Shown: positions 1 through 7,721 of the stretch, one piece after another
Layout of the letters: every line of letters starts with the position of its first letter
Numbering within the stretch: the stretch's first letter is position 1
NCBI GenBank assembly: GCA_025923995.1
Contig: JAICEW010000021.1
Span: 1 to 35,261, forward strand
Direction: 5' to 3'
Length of the DNA: 35,261 nt
Source: Vicinamibacteria bacterium
Lineage (GTDB): Bacteria > Acidobacteriota > Vicinamibacteria > Fen-336
Translations under genes and position numbers: made by a program
Notes under the pieces: model-generated
Databases searched by the model: none
What the model saw: only the letters and a program-made list of their open reading frames with translations
Told to the model about the DNA's origin: nothing

Positions 1-467
<467 letters not shown>

Positions 468-471
<4 letters not shown>

Positions 472-1592
472 CGCCGGCGCCCGATCTCTGGCCGGCCGGC
501 TTCGACGAGCGGCTGGCCGATCGGGCGCGCCGCGGCGGGCCGCTGCTGCTCTTCGGCCCGCCGGGCGCGGGCAAGACCACCCTGCTGCTCCGCGTGACCG
601 AGCGGCTTCGCGCCGCCGGCTGGACCTGCGTGTACCTGGACCTGATGGCGGCCGCGTCGTCCCCCGACCGCTTCGTGACCGCGGCGCTCGACGTGATGCC
701 CGCCGAGTCCTTCGGCGCGCGCCTGCCGGAGGCCGTGCGCATCCGGCGGCTCGCGTCGTCCGGGCGCGCGCACGAGGCGTCCGCGGTCGAGGCCCTGTTC
801 ACGCTCTGGGCCTCGCTGCCCGCGAGCGGCCCCCGTCCGGTCGCGCTCCTGCTCGACGAGGCGACCGAGATCCGCTCGCTCGCGTACTTCAAGGGGCTGC
901 GCGAGGTCCATCGGCCGTTCCTGGACGCGCTGGCGCGGCGCAGCGGCGGCACGCTGCTGGCGACCTCGTACCCGGCGCAGGCGCGCCGCCTGTGGCCGGA
1001 GCTGGAAGCGATCGAGGCATCTCCGCTGGGCGTCGCCGACGTCGCGGCCGTGCTCGAGCGGTCGGGCCTGCGGGCCGACGCCGCGTCCCTGCTCGCCGCC
1101 TCCGGCGGCCGGCCCCGCTACGTGCACGTGCTGCTCGACGGCCTGCGCGAGAGGCGCGACGTCGCGGAGACGTGGGCCGACGAGATGGCCGCGGGCGGGC
1201 GGCTCGACCTGCCCTGCCGCCACACGTACGAGACGCTGCTGCTGCGCAGCCGCGGCTACGGCATGTCGAAGGCCGTCCTGGCCGCGGTCGCGGCGGAGGA
1301 GGGGCTGAACCTGACCGCGCTGGTCGGGCGCCTGGGCCGCACGCCCGGCGCCGTCCGGGACTACCTGGTGTGGCTCGTGGGCGTCGACGCGCTGCGCATG
1401 GTCAAGAAGCGCTACTTCTACGTGGACCCGGTCCTGCGCGCCTGGGTGCGCCTGCACGGACGTGGACGGCCTCCGCTGGCGGCCGAGCTGCGCGCGGCGG
1501 CGCAGGTGATGGCGTCCAGCGAGTCCGCCGCGCCGGCCGAGCCGCCCCCGGTCGCCGGGACGCGGCGCGACACGCTGATGGAGATCGACTGA
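468..1592 (+). CDS. P-loop ATPase with C-terminal winged-helix-like region (archaeal ATPase/AAA type)
   Basis: A 374-aa soluble protein. Residues 30-37 are a perfect Walker A, GPPGAGKT (Lys36), and residues ~124-131 a Walker B, VALLLDEA (Asp130, Glu131). A sensor-like LLATSYP follows at about 164-170. After the ATPase core, residues ~250-330 look like a winged helix ending in [14 protein letters not shown], a pattern typical of the archaeal-ATPase/ORC-like P-loop families. The C-terminal ~40 residues are Ala/Pro-rich and probably disordered. The ATG overlaps the hutU stop (ATGA), so translation is probably coupled, but nothing in the sequence links it to histidine use. It may instead belong with the toxin-like cassette to its right. 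Its substrate and partner are unknown. The ATPase call is firm; the subfamily is not. Confidence 0.85.
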
Positions 1593-1594
1593 TC

Positions 1595-1618
1595 CGCCGT
1601 CAGTTCTGGACGACGGCG
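1595..1618. terminator. Candidate terminator hairpin between convergent genes
   Basis: CGCCGTC (1595-1601) pairs with GACGGCG (1612-1618) across a 10-nt loop. It starts 3 bases after the ATPase stop and overlaps the last codons of the leftward gene. There is no T-run, so intrinsic termination is uncertain. Confidence 0.35.
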
Positions 1619-2304
1619 AACAGCGCCTGGGGGTCGCAGCGCTTCGTGCAGGCGAACAGGTACGTCTCGTTGCCCAGGAAGATCAGGAACTTCTTCTTCG
1701 AGTAGGTCCCGGGCTGCTGCGGCGCTTCGGGCGCCTTGGGGAAGATGTAGTTGAGCGGGACCTGGACCAGCGGCTCCATGTCGGCGCCGCACTGGCAGCG
1801 GTAGACCTGCGGGCCCTGCGCCCAGGACGGGATGCCGCCCAGCTTGAAGGCACGGATGCCGACCATGAACGGCTTCCCGGTCTTGACCGCGACCTCCTGC
1901 GGCTGCTCGTCCGCGTCCTCGAAGACCATCCGGGAGTGCACGAGGTGCGGCTCCGGCTCCAGCGGCGCGCCGGCCGAGGGGTTCAGGAAGAACGCGTAGT
2001 GCCCCTCGCCCTGCTCCCAGAAGCGCGCAGGCAGCTGCTCGCCGGGCTTGACCGGCGCGAAGTCGGGGATGTCGTTCCACTGCGGGCACTGGAAGACGAG
2101 CAGGTGCTCGGCGCCGCGGAGCGGCGCGCCGCCGTCCTGCGCGGCGATCTGGAAGAACAGGACCATCGGCACCTGGTGCGTGCGGCACTTCGGCCACGCG
2201 GCACCGCCGGCCACGTGCGGCCGTCCGCCCACCGACGAGCGTACGGCCTCGTCGCCCGTCACCGGCTCCAGCGCCTTCACCACACGCACTTTCGTGTCTG
2301 CCAT
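1600..2304 (-). CDS. DUF1963/YwqG-like cytoplasmic protein
   Basis: A 234-aa protein without signal peptide or membrane segment. The start at 2304 (MADTKVRV) is preferred over the in-frame ATG 36 bases upstream because a clear GGGAGG lies just before it. The N-terminal half carries the pattern GGRPHVAGGAAWP, then an FFQI segment, LLVFQCPQWNDIPDF and a YAFF strand. This resembles the DUF1963/YwqG fold (GG-P...WP...L.FL.QI...). Scattered cysteines (CRTH, FQCPQ, CQC, TKRCD) could bind a metal as in PDCD2-like proteins. No enzymatic role is known to me. It is divergent from the nuclease operon and shares its control region. In Bacillus subtilis, ywqG lies beside an LXG toxin locus (ywqH-L), so the association may be meaningful. 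The family call is from memory of motif spacing. Confidence 0.62.
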   Translation of the reverse strand: MADTKVRVVKALEPVTGDEAVRSSVGGRPHVAGGAAWPKCRTHQVPMVLFFQIAAQDGGAPLRGAEHLLVFQCPQWNDIPDFAPVKPGEQLPARFWEQGEGHYAFFLNPSAGAPLEPEPHLVHSRMVFEDADEQPQEVAVKTGKPFMVGIRAFKLGGIPSWAQGPQVYRCQCGADMEPLVQVPLNYIFPKAPEAPQQPGTYSKKKFLIFLGNETYLFACTKRCDPQALFAVVQN

Positions 2305-2352
2305 CACCGCCTCCCGCTGCCCGACGTTGGAAGCCGCCATCTTACTGCCCGC

Positions 2353-2442
2353 GCCGCTTGATCCGGATCACACGCGCACGCGAAAGGTGTGCCCGGTCAC
2401 GGCCTCGGGACGTCGCTCGGCCTATCTTGCCGCTTGATCCGG
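2353..2442. repeat. 14-bp direct repeat in the divergent control region
   Basis: GCCGCTTGATCCGG occurs at 2353-2366 and again at 2429-2442, 76 bp apart, inside the 195-bp gap between the DUF1963-like gene and the nuclease. The first copy extends into the dyad at 2357-2372; the second has only its left half. The rest of the gap shows a weak -10-like TATCTT at 2423-2428 without a matching -35. Confidence 0.6.
2357..2372. promoter_or_regulatory. CRP/FNR-like operator (CTTGA-N6-TCACA)
   Basis: The core TGATCCGGATCA (2359-2370) is a perfect 12-bp palindrome. The outer right arm reads TCACA as in CRP sites; the left arm reads TTGA as in FNR-like sites. The stretch GGATCACACGCG (2365-2376) is repeated exactly at 7657-7668, inside a perfect CRP-type site, which suggests one regulator acts on both sides of the nuclease operon. 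The regulator gene is not in the window. Confidence 0.5.
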
Positions 2443-2499
2443 TCGCATGAGACACTCTCGGTTCCCGATCGTGAAGCCGTCGTAGGAGCCCCTCCGCCG

Positions 2500-2985
2500 A
2501 TGACGCAGTGGACCGTCAACAAGGTCAGCATGTCCCCTCCCAAGGGTGCGAAGAAGGAGGGGCCCGACGAGTCCGGCCTCACCGTCCACGTCCACAAGGG
2601 CCGCGTCGTGCGCTGGGAGTGGGTGGTCACCGGCGACGGCGACCGCGGTACCGACTACCGCGACGTCGACCCTGGCACCGGCATGCATCGCGGCCACGTC
2701 ATGAGCTGCCAGGAGGGTGCCAAGGACACCTGGATCGCGGACAGCGAGTACAACATCGTACCGCAGACCCCGACGGTCAACCTGTCGAACGTCAAGCGCT
2801 TAGAGAACTGGCGGTCGGAGAACGCGCTCGGCTGCACGGTGGTGGTGGTGCAGCCGGCGGCGAACGGGATGATGACGTTCGAGATCAAGGACTCCGACCC
2901 GCCCATCAAGACCACGTTCGACCCCATGTCCAACGACCGCTTCCCCGACGGCTGGTTCTTCCAGCCCGGGCCCTGGCCAGCATAG
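2500..2985 (+). CDS. DNA/RNA non-specific endonuclease (Serratia-nuclease superfamily), toxin-like
   Basis: A 161-aa stand-alone nuclease domain. Key motifs are HRGH (63-66), YNIVPQTPTVN (84-94) and RLENW (100-104). Against Serratia nuclease (Arg87, His89, Asn119, Glu127), the matching residues are Arg64, His66 (general base), Asn94 (Mg ligand) and Glu102. The Asn-to-Glu spacing of 8 is identical, so it looks active on DNA and RNA. The form resembles Endonuclea_NS_2 tips of polymorphic toxins. There is no signal peptide, membrane helix or trafficking domain. ATG 2500 is chosen because AGGAG lies at 2484-2488; an in-frame extension to 2389 would encode an unconserved, control-region-derived N-terminus. 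It is the first gene of an operon; the SUFU-like gene begins 9 bp later. Cytosolic activity would require inhibition, consistent with toxin-immunity pairing (inference). Confidence 0.82.
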   Translation: MTQWTVNKVSMSPPKGAKKEGPDESGLTVHVHKGRVVRWEWVVTGDGDRGTDYRDVDPGTGMHRGHVMSCQEGAKDTWIADSEYNIVPQTPTVNLSNVKRLENWRSENALGCTVVVVQPAANGMMTFEIKDSDPPIKTTFDPMSNDRFPDGWFFQPGPWPA

Positions 2986-2994
2986 GGCGCGCCG

Positions 2995-3912
2995 ATGGAC
3001 CGCGACGCCGTCATCCGCGCCCTGCAGGTGATCCTGCCCCGCTCGCCGCACTTCCCGTACCTGTTCCGGGGGGCGAGCCAGTTCGGGATCAGCTTCGGCC
3101 GCGAGGGTCTGCTGGTGAACCTGGAGTTCGCCAGCCAGCGCATCGACTTCGAGCACGTGCCCGACCCGCGCGAGGCCCACCCGCCCCTGTGGGTGGAGCT
3201 GCGCGAGCGGGACCTGCTCGCGTTCGCGTCCGCCCTGACGCCGATCCCGAACCTGAAGGTGGTGACGCCCGCCTCGCCGACGCCGCCTCCGCCGCCCCTG
3301 GAGCGGCTGCTGCTGCGCGTGTTCACGCCGCCCGGCATGCCCTCGCCGGTCAGCGACCGCGAGGACCTGATCGACGCGACGCTGTTCGGCTTCCGCGAGC
3401 CCAAGGTGCTCTGGCGTGCCGAGGAGCTGCCGGTGCAGGTGCTGTTCTACCCGGAAGCGGTGAACGGCCTGCACGCGTACGTCACGTCGGGCTTCAGCAA
3501 CCCCGAGCTGGGACCGGCCGCGGTGACCGGCGACGGGCTGCCGCCGTCCGGCTTCGGCTACGAGCTGGTCCTGCTCGACGAGCAGCCGGTCAGCCTGCTG
3601 GCCGGGCAGTTCGTGGCCTGGACGCGCTACGTGTGCCGCACCCGCGAGCACATCCTGCGCGGCAACTGGCTCGAGTACCAGGAGGGCGGCCTGCCCGGGA
3701 CCGTGCTGGCCGGCTTCCTGATCGTGCCGCCGCTCCTGATTCCCCCGAGCTTCCCGGTCGGCGTGGGCCTGGGCCAGTGGAACCTGCTGCTGGGCGCGAC
3801 GTCCGAGGAGCTGGATCTCGCGAAGAAGACGCGCGTGACCGACGTCGCGCAGAAGCTGCTGGAGGCGGGCTACCGCGACTTCACGCCCCTCCAGCGGCCG
3901 TCGGTGGTCTGA
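2995..3912 (+). CDS. SUFU-like domain protein, candidate immunity protein for the nuclease
   Basis: A 305-aa soluble protein. An N-terminal alpha/beta region (1-90) leads through a proline-rich linker (PASPTPPPPPL) into a C-terminal domain of about 185 residues. That domain shows the suppressor-of-fused pattern: LHAYVTSGFSNPEL (a 'W/LHyvTxGlS'-like strand), then SGFGYELVL (the hallmark SGFGFELTFR-like motif), a helix around QFVAWTRYV, a glycine near the start of the following strand, and LLGATSEELD near the end. SUFU domains are a recognised immunity family in bacterial polymorphic-toxin loci (Zhang, Iyer and Aravind), so placement 9 bp after a toxin-type nuclease is strong context. AGGG at the junction serves as a modest ribosome site. 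The N-terminal domain is unknown to me and may contact the coiled-coil proteins. Inhibition of the nuclease is inferred, not shown. Confidence 0.7.
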   Translation: MDRDAVIRALQVILPRSPHFPYLFRGASQFGISFGREGLLVNLEFASQRIDFEHVPDPREAHPPLWVELRERDLLAFASALTPIPNLKVVTPASPTPPPPPLERLLLRVFTPPGMPSPVSDREDLIDATLFGFREPKVLWRAEELPVQVLFYPEAVNGLHAYVTSGFSNPELGPAAVTGDGLPPSGFGYELVLLDEQPVSLLAGQFVAWTRYVCRTREHILRGNWLEYQEGGLPGTVLAGFLIVPPLLIPPSFPVGVGLGQWNLLLGATSEELDLAKKTRVTDVAQKLLEAGYRDFTPLQRPSVV

Positions 3913-3928
3913 CGGGAAAGGAGGAGCC

Positions 3929-4822
3929 ATGGCCGAGTCCGAGATGAACCAGCTCCTCGAGGAGGCCACGGCCGGCTGCGACGAGCTGACCGACGAGGTC
4001 ACGACCACGATGGAGGTGGTCGAGCGCCTGACCCAGCGCGCGGAGAAGCTGACAGGCACGGTCGAGCAGGAGGGCGACGAGTCGCACGAGCGGTTCCAGG
4101 ACCTCGACGCGAAGCTGGAGAGCGCGGCCGGCGAGCTGGAGAAGGCGGGCGAGGAGGCGAAGGCGGGCCTCGATCGCCTGGCCTCGAAGGCGGCCGAGGT
4201 GCAGGCCGAGGTCACCGAGCTGCTGGAGAAGGTCAAGTCGGGCCTGGCCGAGCTGGAGTCGCGGCGCGACACGATCGGCACCGAGCTGGAGACGTCGGTC
4301 GGCAACGCCAACACCGCGGCCCAGGAGCTGGCGGGGCGTATCGAGAGCCTGCAGTCTCGTCTGTCCGAGCACTTGGAGACGGCCGGCGCGCGCATCGCCG
4401 CGTTCGGCACGGCCGTGGAGGAGGCGCACGGGGAGCTCGAGGAGAAGAGCGAGCACCTGGCCGAGGCGGTGACCGAGCTGGCGCGGGCGGCCGTGCGCCA
4501 GACGCGGGGCTACGTCGAGGCGGTCGACGCCGCGCTCGAGGCGCAGGGCGAGGCCATCGAGCAGCTGGCCGACCAGCTGGTCGAGGCGCACAACGAGGCC
4601 ACGGGCGCGCTGGGCCCGAAGTTCACGGAGGAGGCCGTCGCGGCGCTGGGCGAGAGCCTGGACCCGCTGCAGGCCGCGATGGAAGCGCTCGCCGAGCTGT
4701 GCGAGAGCGAGGGCCAGGGGCTGGCCGAGAAGTCGGAGGCGGTGCGCGAGAAGGCCGAGCAGGTGCTGGGCCTCCTGGAGAGGATCGCGCCGGTGTTCCC
4801 CGCGGCGGCGCGGCTGGGGTAG
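3929..4822 (+). CDS. Acidic coiled-coil protein 1 of 4
   Basis: A 297-aa, almost wholly helical, acidic protein with continuous heptad-like patterns rich in Glu, Ala and Leu from residue 1 to ~280 (for example EELTELLEKV-like and LEEKSEHLAEAV stretches). It has no signal peptide, membrane helix, catalytic motif or cysteine pair. A strong AAAGGAGGAG lies just before the ATG, the best ribosome site in this operon, so the scaffold proteins may be made in excess over the nuclease. It follows the SUFU-like gene by 16 bp and precedes a sister gene by 3 bp. Apolipoprotein-like or tape-measure-like hits would be expected from composition alone. The function is unknown; a structural, carrier or bundle-forming role is inference. 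Confidence 0.75.
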   Translation: MAESEMNQLLEEATAGCDELTDEVTTTMEVVERLTQRAEKLTGTVEQEGDESHERFQDLDAKLESAAGELEKAGEEAKAGLDRLASKAAEVQAEVTELLEKVKSGLAELESRRDTIGTELETSVGNANTAAQELAGRIESLQSRLSEHLETAGARIAAFGTAVEEAHGELEEKSEHLAEAVTELARAAVRQTRGYVEAVDAALEAQGEAIEQLADQLVEAHNEATGALGPKFTEEAVAALGESLDPLQAAMEALAELCESEGQGLAEKSEAVREKAEQVLGLLERIAPVFPAAARLG

Positions 4823-4825
4823 GCG

Positions 4826-5779
4826 ATGGCAGTCGACGAGTCCGTCCAGAAGCTCGCTGAGTTCTGCGCCCTGCTCAAGCAGACGAACGCGCAGATCGGC
4901 CAGCAGACGACCGCGCTCGACGAGCAGGACAGCCGGCTCGACGACGTGGACGAGCAGCAGCTGGGAGCGCTCGGCGACGAGCTCTCGCGGCAGATCGAGT
5001 CGCTCACGACGCTCGCGGGCCGCGCCGAGGACGGCGTCGAGCGCATCGGCGCGGAGGCGGACGGCATGGCGGGCGACGAGCTCGAGCAGGGCTCGAGCAC
5101 GGTCGGCGACACGGGCGACGCGTTCGAGCAGGCGCTCGACCGCGACACGGGCCTCCTCGACCAGCACTTCGAGGAGCTGCAGTCGCAGGGCTTCGCCGAC
5201 GCGGAGCAGGCGCTGGGCGAGGCGGCCGACCGTGCCGACTCGCTCTCCGGCGACGCGGACGGCGCGTTCGAGGAGCTGGAAGGAGGCCTGGACGGGCTGA
5301 CCGGCGACCTCGAGCACGTGCGCAGCGAGACGTCACAGGCGCTCGACGAGGTCGCGCAGGCGGTGAGCGGCGACGAGACGTCGGCGCTCGAGGGCGAGGC
5401 GACGCCGCTGGTGGCCGAGTGGCAGGGCCTGCCCGGGGAGCTGTCGGGCGAGTGCGGCGAGATCGGCGGCGCGCTCGAGACCGCGTACACCTCGTTCCGC
5501 ACGGACAACGAGGCCGTGGCCGACAACCTGATCTCGAGCGTGGCCGACATGGGCCGCGAGGCGGCGGAGGCGGTCTCGGAGCAGGGCACGCAGCTGGGGC
5601 AGGAGGCGGACACGGTCGAGGGCGCGCTGTCGGCCCTCGACGAAGAGGGCGGGAACATGCAGGAGACGCTGGAGGCCGGCGCCACGACGTCCGAGGCGCT
5701 GCTGCCCGTGCTCGAAGAGATGGTGACGGCGCTCGCCAAGGTCGACGAGATCGACGAGCTGCTGAACGCGCTGGGATAG
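4826..5779 (+). CDS. Acidic coiled-coil protein 2 of 4
   Basis: A 317-aa helical protein, richer in Asp, Gly and Ser than its neighbours and strongly acidic. Breaks such as SGDADGAF and SGECGEIGG separate predicted helices, suggesting several antiparallel helices rather than one long rod. There is no signal peptide or transmembrane segment. The start codon sits 3 bases after the previous stop in a TAGGCGATG junction, so translation is likely coupled. Its size matches the other three coiled-coil genes, which suggests an ancient tandem duplication followed by divergence, though identity is low by eye. I do not recognise a family; it is coding because the frame is long, uninterrupted and in tight operon spacing. 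Confidence 0.73.
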   Translation: MAVDESVQKLAEFCALLKQTNAQIGQQTTALDEQDSRLDDVDEQQLGALGDELSRQIESLTTLAGRAEDGVERIGAEADGMAGDELEQGSSTVGDTGDAFEQALDRDTGLLDQHFEELQSQGFADAEQALGEAADRADSLSGDADGAFEELEGGLDGLTGDLEHVRSETSQALDEVAQAVSGDETSALEGEATPLVAEWQGLPGELSGECGEIGGALETAYTSFRTDNEAVADNLISSVADMGREAAEAVSEQGTQLGQEADTVEGALSALDEEGGNMQETLEAGATTSEALLPVLEEMVTALAKVDEIDELLNALG

Positions 5780-5782
5780 GCC

Positions 5783-6706
5783 ATGTCACTCGAAGAGGCG
5801 CTCAGCACTCTCGGCTCGACGCTCCCGGGCCTGCCGCAGCAGGTGCAGTCGCTGCTCACGCACCTGGCGGGCGCGGTGGGCGACGGCGACGCGCTCATGG
5901 AGTCGGCCGAGGACAAGCGCAACAAGGCGGTCGAGCTGCTGGACCAGGTGGAGGAGGTCCTGGACGGCGTGGTCGAGCAGGGCGACGACCACCGGCAGAA
6001 GCTCACGACCGCGGCCGAAACGCTCGCGGCCAGCTTCCAGGAGCTGTCGACGGTGGCGTCGGCGCAGGCCGAGCTGACGTCGAGCCTGGACGGCGCCGGT
6101 GATGCCATGCGCGCGATGCAGGAGCAGCTCGCGTCCACCGTGTCGGCGGTCGAGGCCGCCGAGCAGGATGCGGCGACCCAGCTCGGGGAGGTCACCGAGC
6201 GCGCGCGTGCGGGCCGCGAGGAGGTCGCGTCGGCGCTCGCCCAGGCGACGTCGGAGGCAGAGGCGCTGCGCCAGGCGGCGGAGGGCGGCCGCGCGCGCAT
6301 CGAGGCCGAGCTGTCGGGTCTCAAGGACCTCATGTCGACCCTGCTCGAGCAGGCCCGCGCCGCGCTCGAGGAGACGACCGGCGCGCTGCGCGAGCAGCTC
6401 TCGGCGCACGAGGGGGCGCTCGGCGAGGCGACCGACCAGATCGGCCAGGGCACGGCGGACCTGGTGCAGGAGCTGGAGCAGGCCATCGTGACGGAGATGC
6501 GGGAGCACATCACGTCCGCGGCCGACCAGGTCGCGGTAGCACTCGAGGACCTCGGCGGGCAGGTGGTGGAGGCCGGCTCGGCGTCCGCCGGCCTGCGCGA
6601 GGCCGCGCAGGCGCTGTTCGCCGCGGCCGAGGAGAACGTCGACCCGCTGGCCAGGGCGATCGACGCGGTCAAGGAGGCCGCGAACACGGCCGGCATCGGG
6701 TGGTGA
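5783..6706 (+). CDS. Acidic coiled-coil protein 3 of 4
   Basis: A 307-aa predominantly helical protein. Residues ~40-280 show repeating Ala/Leu heptads with Glu/Gln flanks (for example SLLEQARAALEETTGAL-type runs). The N-terminal 35 residues, with SLEEALSTLGSTLPGLP, look like a short amphipathic cap, and the C-terminus ends in a glycine-containing tail. There is no export signal or membrane helix. The junction to the previous gene is TAG-GCC-ATG (5777-5785). A WXG/LXG-like role as a helical secretion partner is conceivable but no WXG motif is present. The function is unknown. Confidence 0.73.
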   Translation: MSLEEALSTLGSTLPGLPQQVQSLLTHLAGAVGDGDALMESAEDKRNKAVELLDQVEEVLDGVVEQGDDHRQKLTTAAETLAASFQELSTVASAQAELTSSLDGAGDAMRAMQEQLASTVSAVEAAEQDAATQLGEVTERARAGREEVASALAQATSEAEALRQAAEGGRARIEAELSGLKDLMSTLLEQARAALEETTGALREQLSAHEGALGEATDQIGQGTADLVQELEQAIVTEMREHITSAADQVAVALEDLGGQVVEAGSASAGLREAAQALFAAAEENVDPLARAIDAVKEAANTAGIGW

Positions 6707-6717
6707 AGGGCTAGGCC

Positions 6718-7623
6718 ATGGACCTCGAGGAAGCGGCGAACACGGCGCACAACAAGGTCAAGGAGCTGGAGGGCCACGTCGACGAGGGCGAGTCGGCGCT
6801 CACGGCGTTGCGCGAGGCGGTCACGCGCGTGGGCGAGCGCCTCGACGGCGACTTCGACGCGCTGGCGGAGACGGTCGGCTCGTTCCTGGAGCGCGCGGGC
6901 ACGCTGCGCACCGAGCTCGCCTCCGAGCTGGAGACGTCGCTCAAGGCACTGCAGGAGCTCAACACCGAGGTCGGCGAGACGCGCGCGGGTGCCGTGCAGG
7001 AGCTGGAGCAGGCGAGCGCCGACGCCGAGGCGCTGGCCGAGCAGGTCACGACCGCGCTGCCCGGCGTCACCAGCCTGCGCGAGCAGCTGGAGCAGGCGAT
7101 GCAGTCGCTGTCCGAGCAGGCGGCGCAGGTCGAGCAGCAGCTGGAGGAGGGCCTGGGCAAGGCGCGCGACTTCCTGCAGAACGACGTGGCGGCGGGCCTG
7201 ACGGAGCTGCAGCAGGCGATCAGCGACGGCGTGGAGGACCTGGCCTCGGCCGTCGGCGACTGCCGGACCGACCTCGAGGGAAGCTTCGAGGCCTTCGAGG
7301 AGCGGCTGTCCGAGGTGCGCGAGTACGCCGAGGGCGAGTTCACGCGCCTGCAGGAGCACGCGCACGAGGTGGCCGAGGCCTGCGTGCAGCAGGCGGCCGA
7401 GGCCCACCGCGAGAAGCTGCAGGAGCTGGGCCAGACCGCCGAGCGGCTGATCGGGACCATGGAGGTCTTCGGCGAGTCGCTGATGGCCCGGCGCGAGGAC
7501 GTCACGCAGTACCACACCGCATCCGGCGACGGCGTCGGGCCCGCCAACGACCAGACAGAGGCGATGCTGGACACCCTGCAGCGCGTCAAGGACAAGCTGG
7601 CCAGCTTCACGTTCCTCACCTAG
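6718..7623 (+). CDS. Acidic coiled-coil protein 4 of 4
   Basis: A 301-aa helical protein, last gene of the operon. Long heptad runs (such as LREQLEQAMQSLSEQAAQ and VEQQLEEGLGKAR) fill residues ~5-250. The last ~50 residues are less regular and end in a basic, hydrophobic tail (VKDKLASFTFLT) unlike its sisters. There is no signal peptide or membrane helix. It starts 11 bp after the previous stop, but TAGGCCATG directly before and at its start (6712-6720) copies the junction used at 5777-5785. This supports tandem duplication, with the upstream gene's stop now displaced to a TGA at 6704-6706. The function is unknown. Confidence 0.73.
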   Translation: MDLEEAANTAHNKVKELEGHVDEGESALTALREAVTRVGERLDGDFDALAETVGSFLERAGTLRTELASELETSLKALQELNTEVGETRAGAVQELEQASADAEALAEQVTTALPGVTSLREQLEQAMQSLSEQAAQVEQQLEEGLGKARDFLQNDVAAGLTELQQAISDGVEDLASAVGDCRTDLEGSFEAFEERLSEVREYAEGEFTRLQEHAHEVAEACVQQAAEAHREKLQELGQTAERLIGTMEVFGESLMARREDVTQYHTASGDGVGPANDQTEAMLDTLQRVKDKLASFTFLT

Positions 7624-7631
7624 AGCGCGCC

Positions 7632-7646
7632 CGGGCTCGCGGCCCG
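7632..7646 (+). terminator. Weak hairpin after the coiled-coil operon
   Basis: CGGGC (7632-7636) and GCCCG (7642-7646) form a 5-bp stem with a 5-nt loop 8 bases after the last coiled-coil stop. There is no T-run. It abuts the CRP-type site at 7649. Confidence 0.25.
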
Positions 7647-7648
7647 AA

Positions 7649-7664
7649 TGTGACCGGGATCACA
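7649..7664. promoter_or_regulatory. Perfect CRP-type binding site (TGTGA-N6-TCACA)
   Basis: TGTGA (7649-7653), CCGGGA, TCACA (7660-7664) matches both half-sites of the CRP consensus exactly. Its centre lies about 65 bases before the ATG of the following gene, compatible with activation from an upstream position, but I cannot see a convincing -10. It shares the 12-mer GGATCACACGCG with the operator at 2357-2372. Confidence 0.6.
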
Positions 7665-7721
7665 CGCGACCAGGGCCTCGGAAACGCAACCTCCCCTGTT
7701 CGCAAGGGACGAGGGGGCGAC

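Noticed and set aside
2389-2499. N-terminal extension of the nuclease
   Set aside because: It would run through the repeat and control region, has no ribosome site and no conserved sequence; ATG 2500 has AGGAG upstream.
4510-7515. A very long open frame on the minus strand opposite the coiled-coil genes
   Set aside because: High GC leaves few stops on the antisense strand. The product is low-complexity Ser/Ala/Arg-rich without motifs, whereas the plus-strand frames have operon spacing and ribosome sites.
3929-7623. Coiled-coil genes as phage tape-measure or tail genes
   Set aside because: No capsid, terminase, portal, sheath or baseplate gene is nearby and no membrane-spanning segment typical of tape measures is seen.
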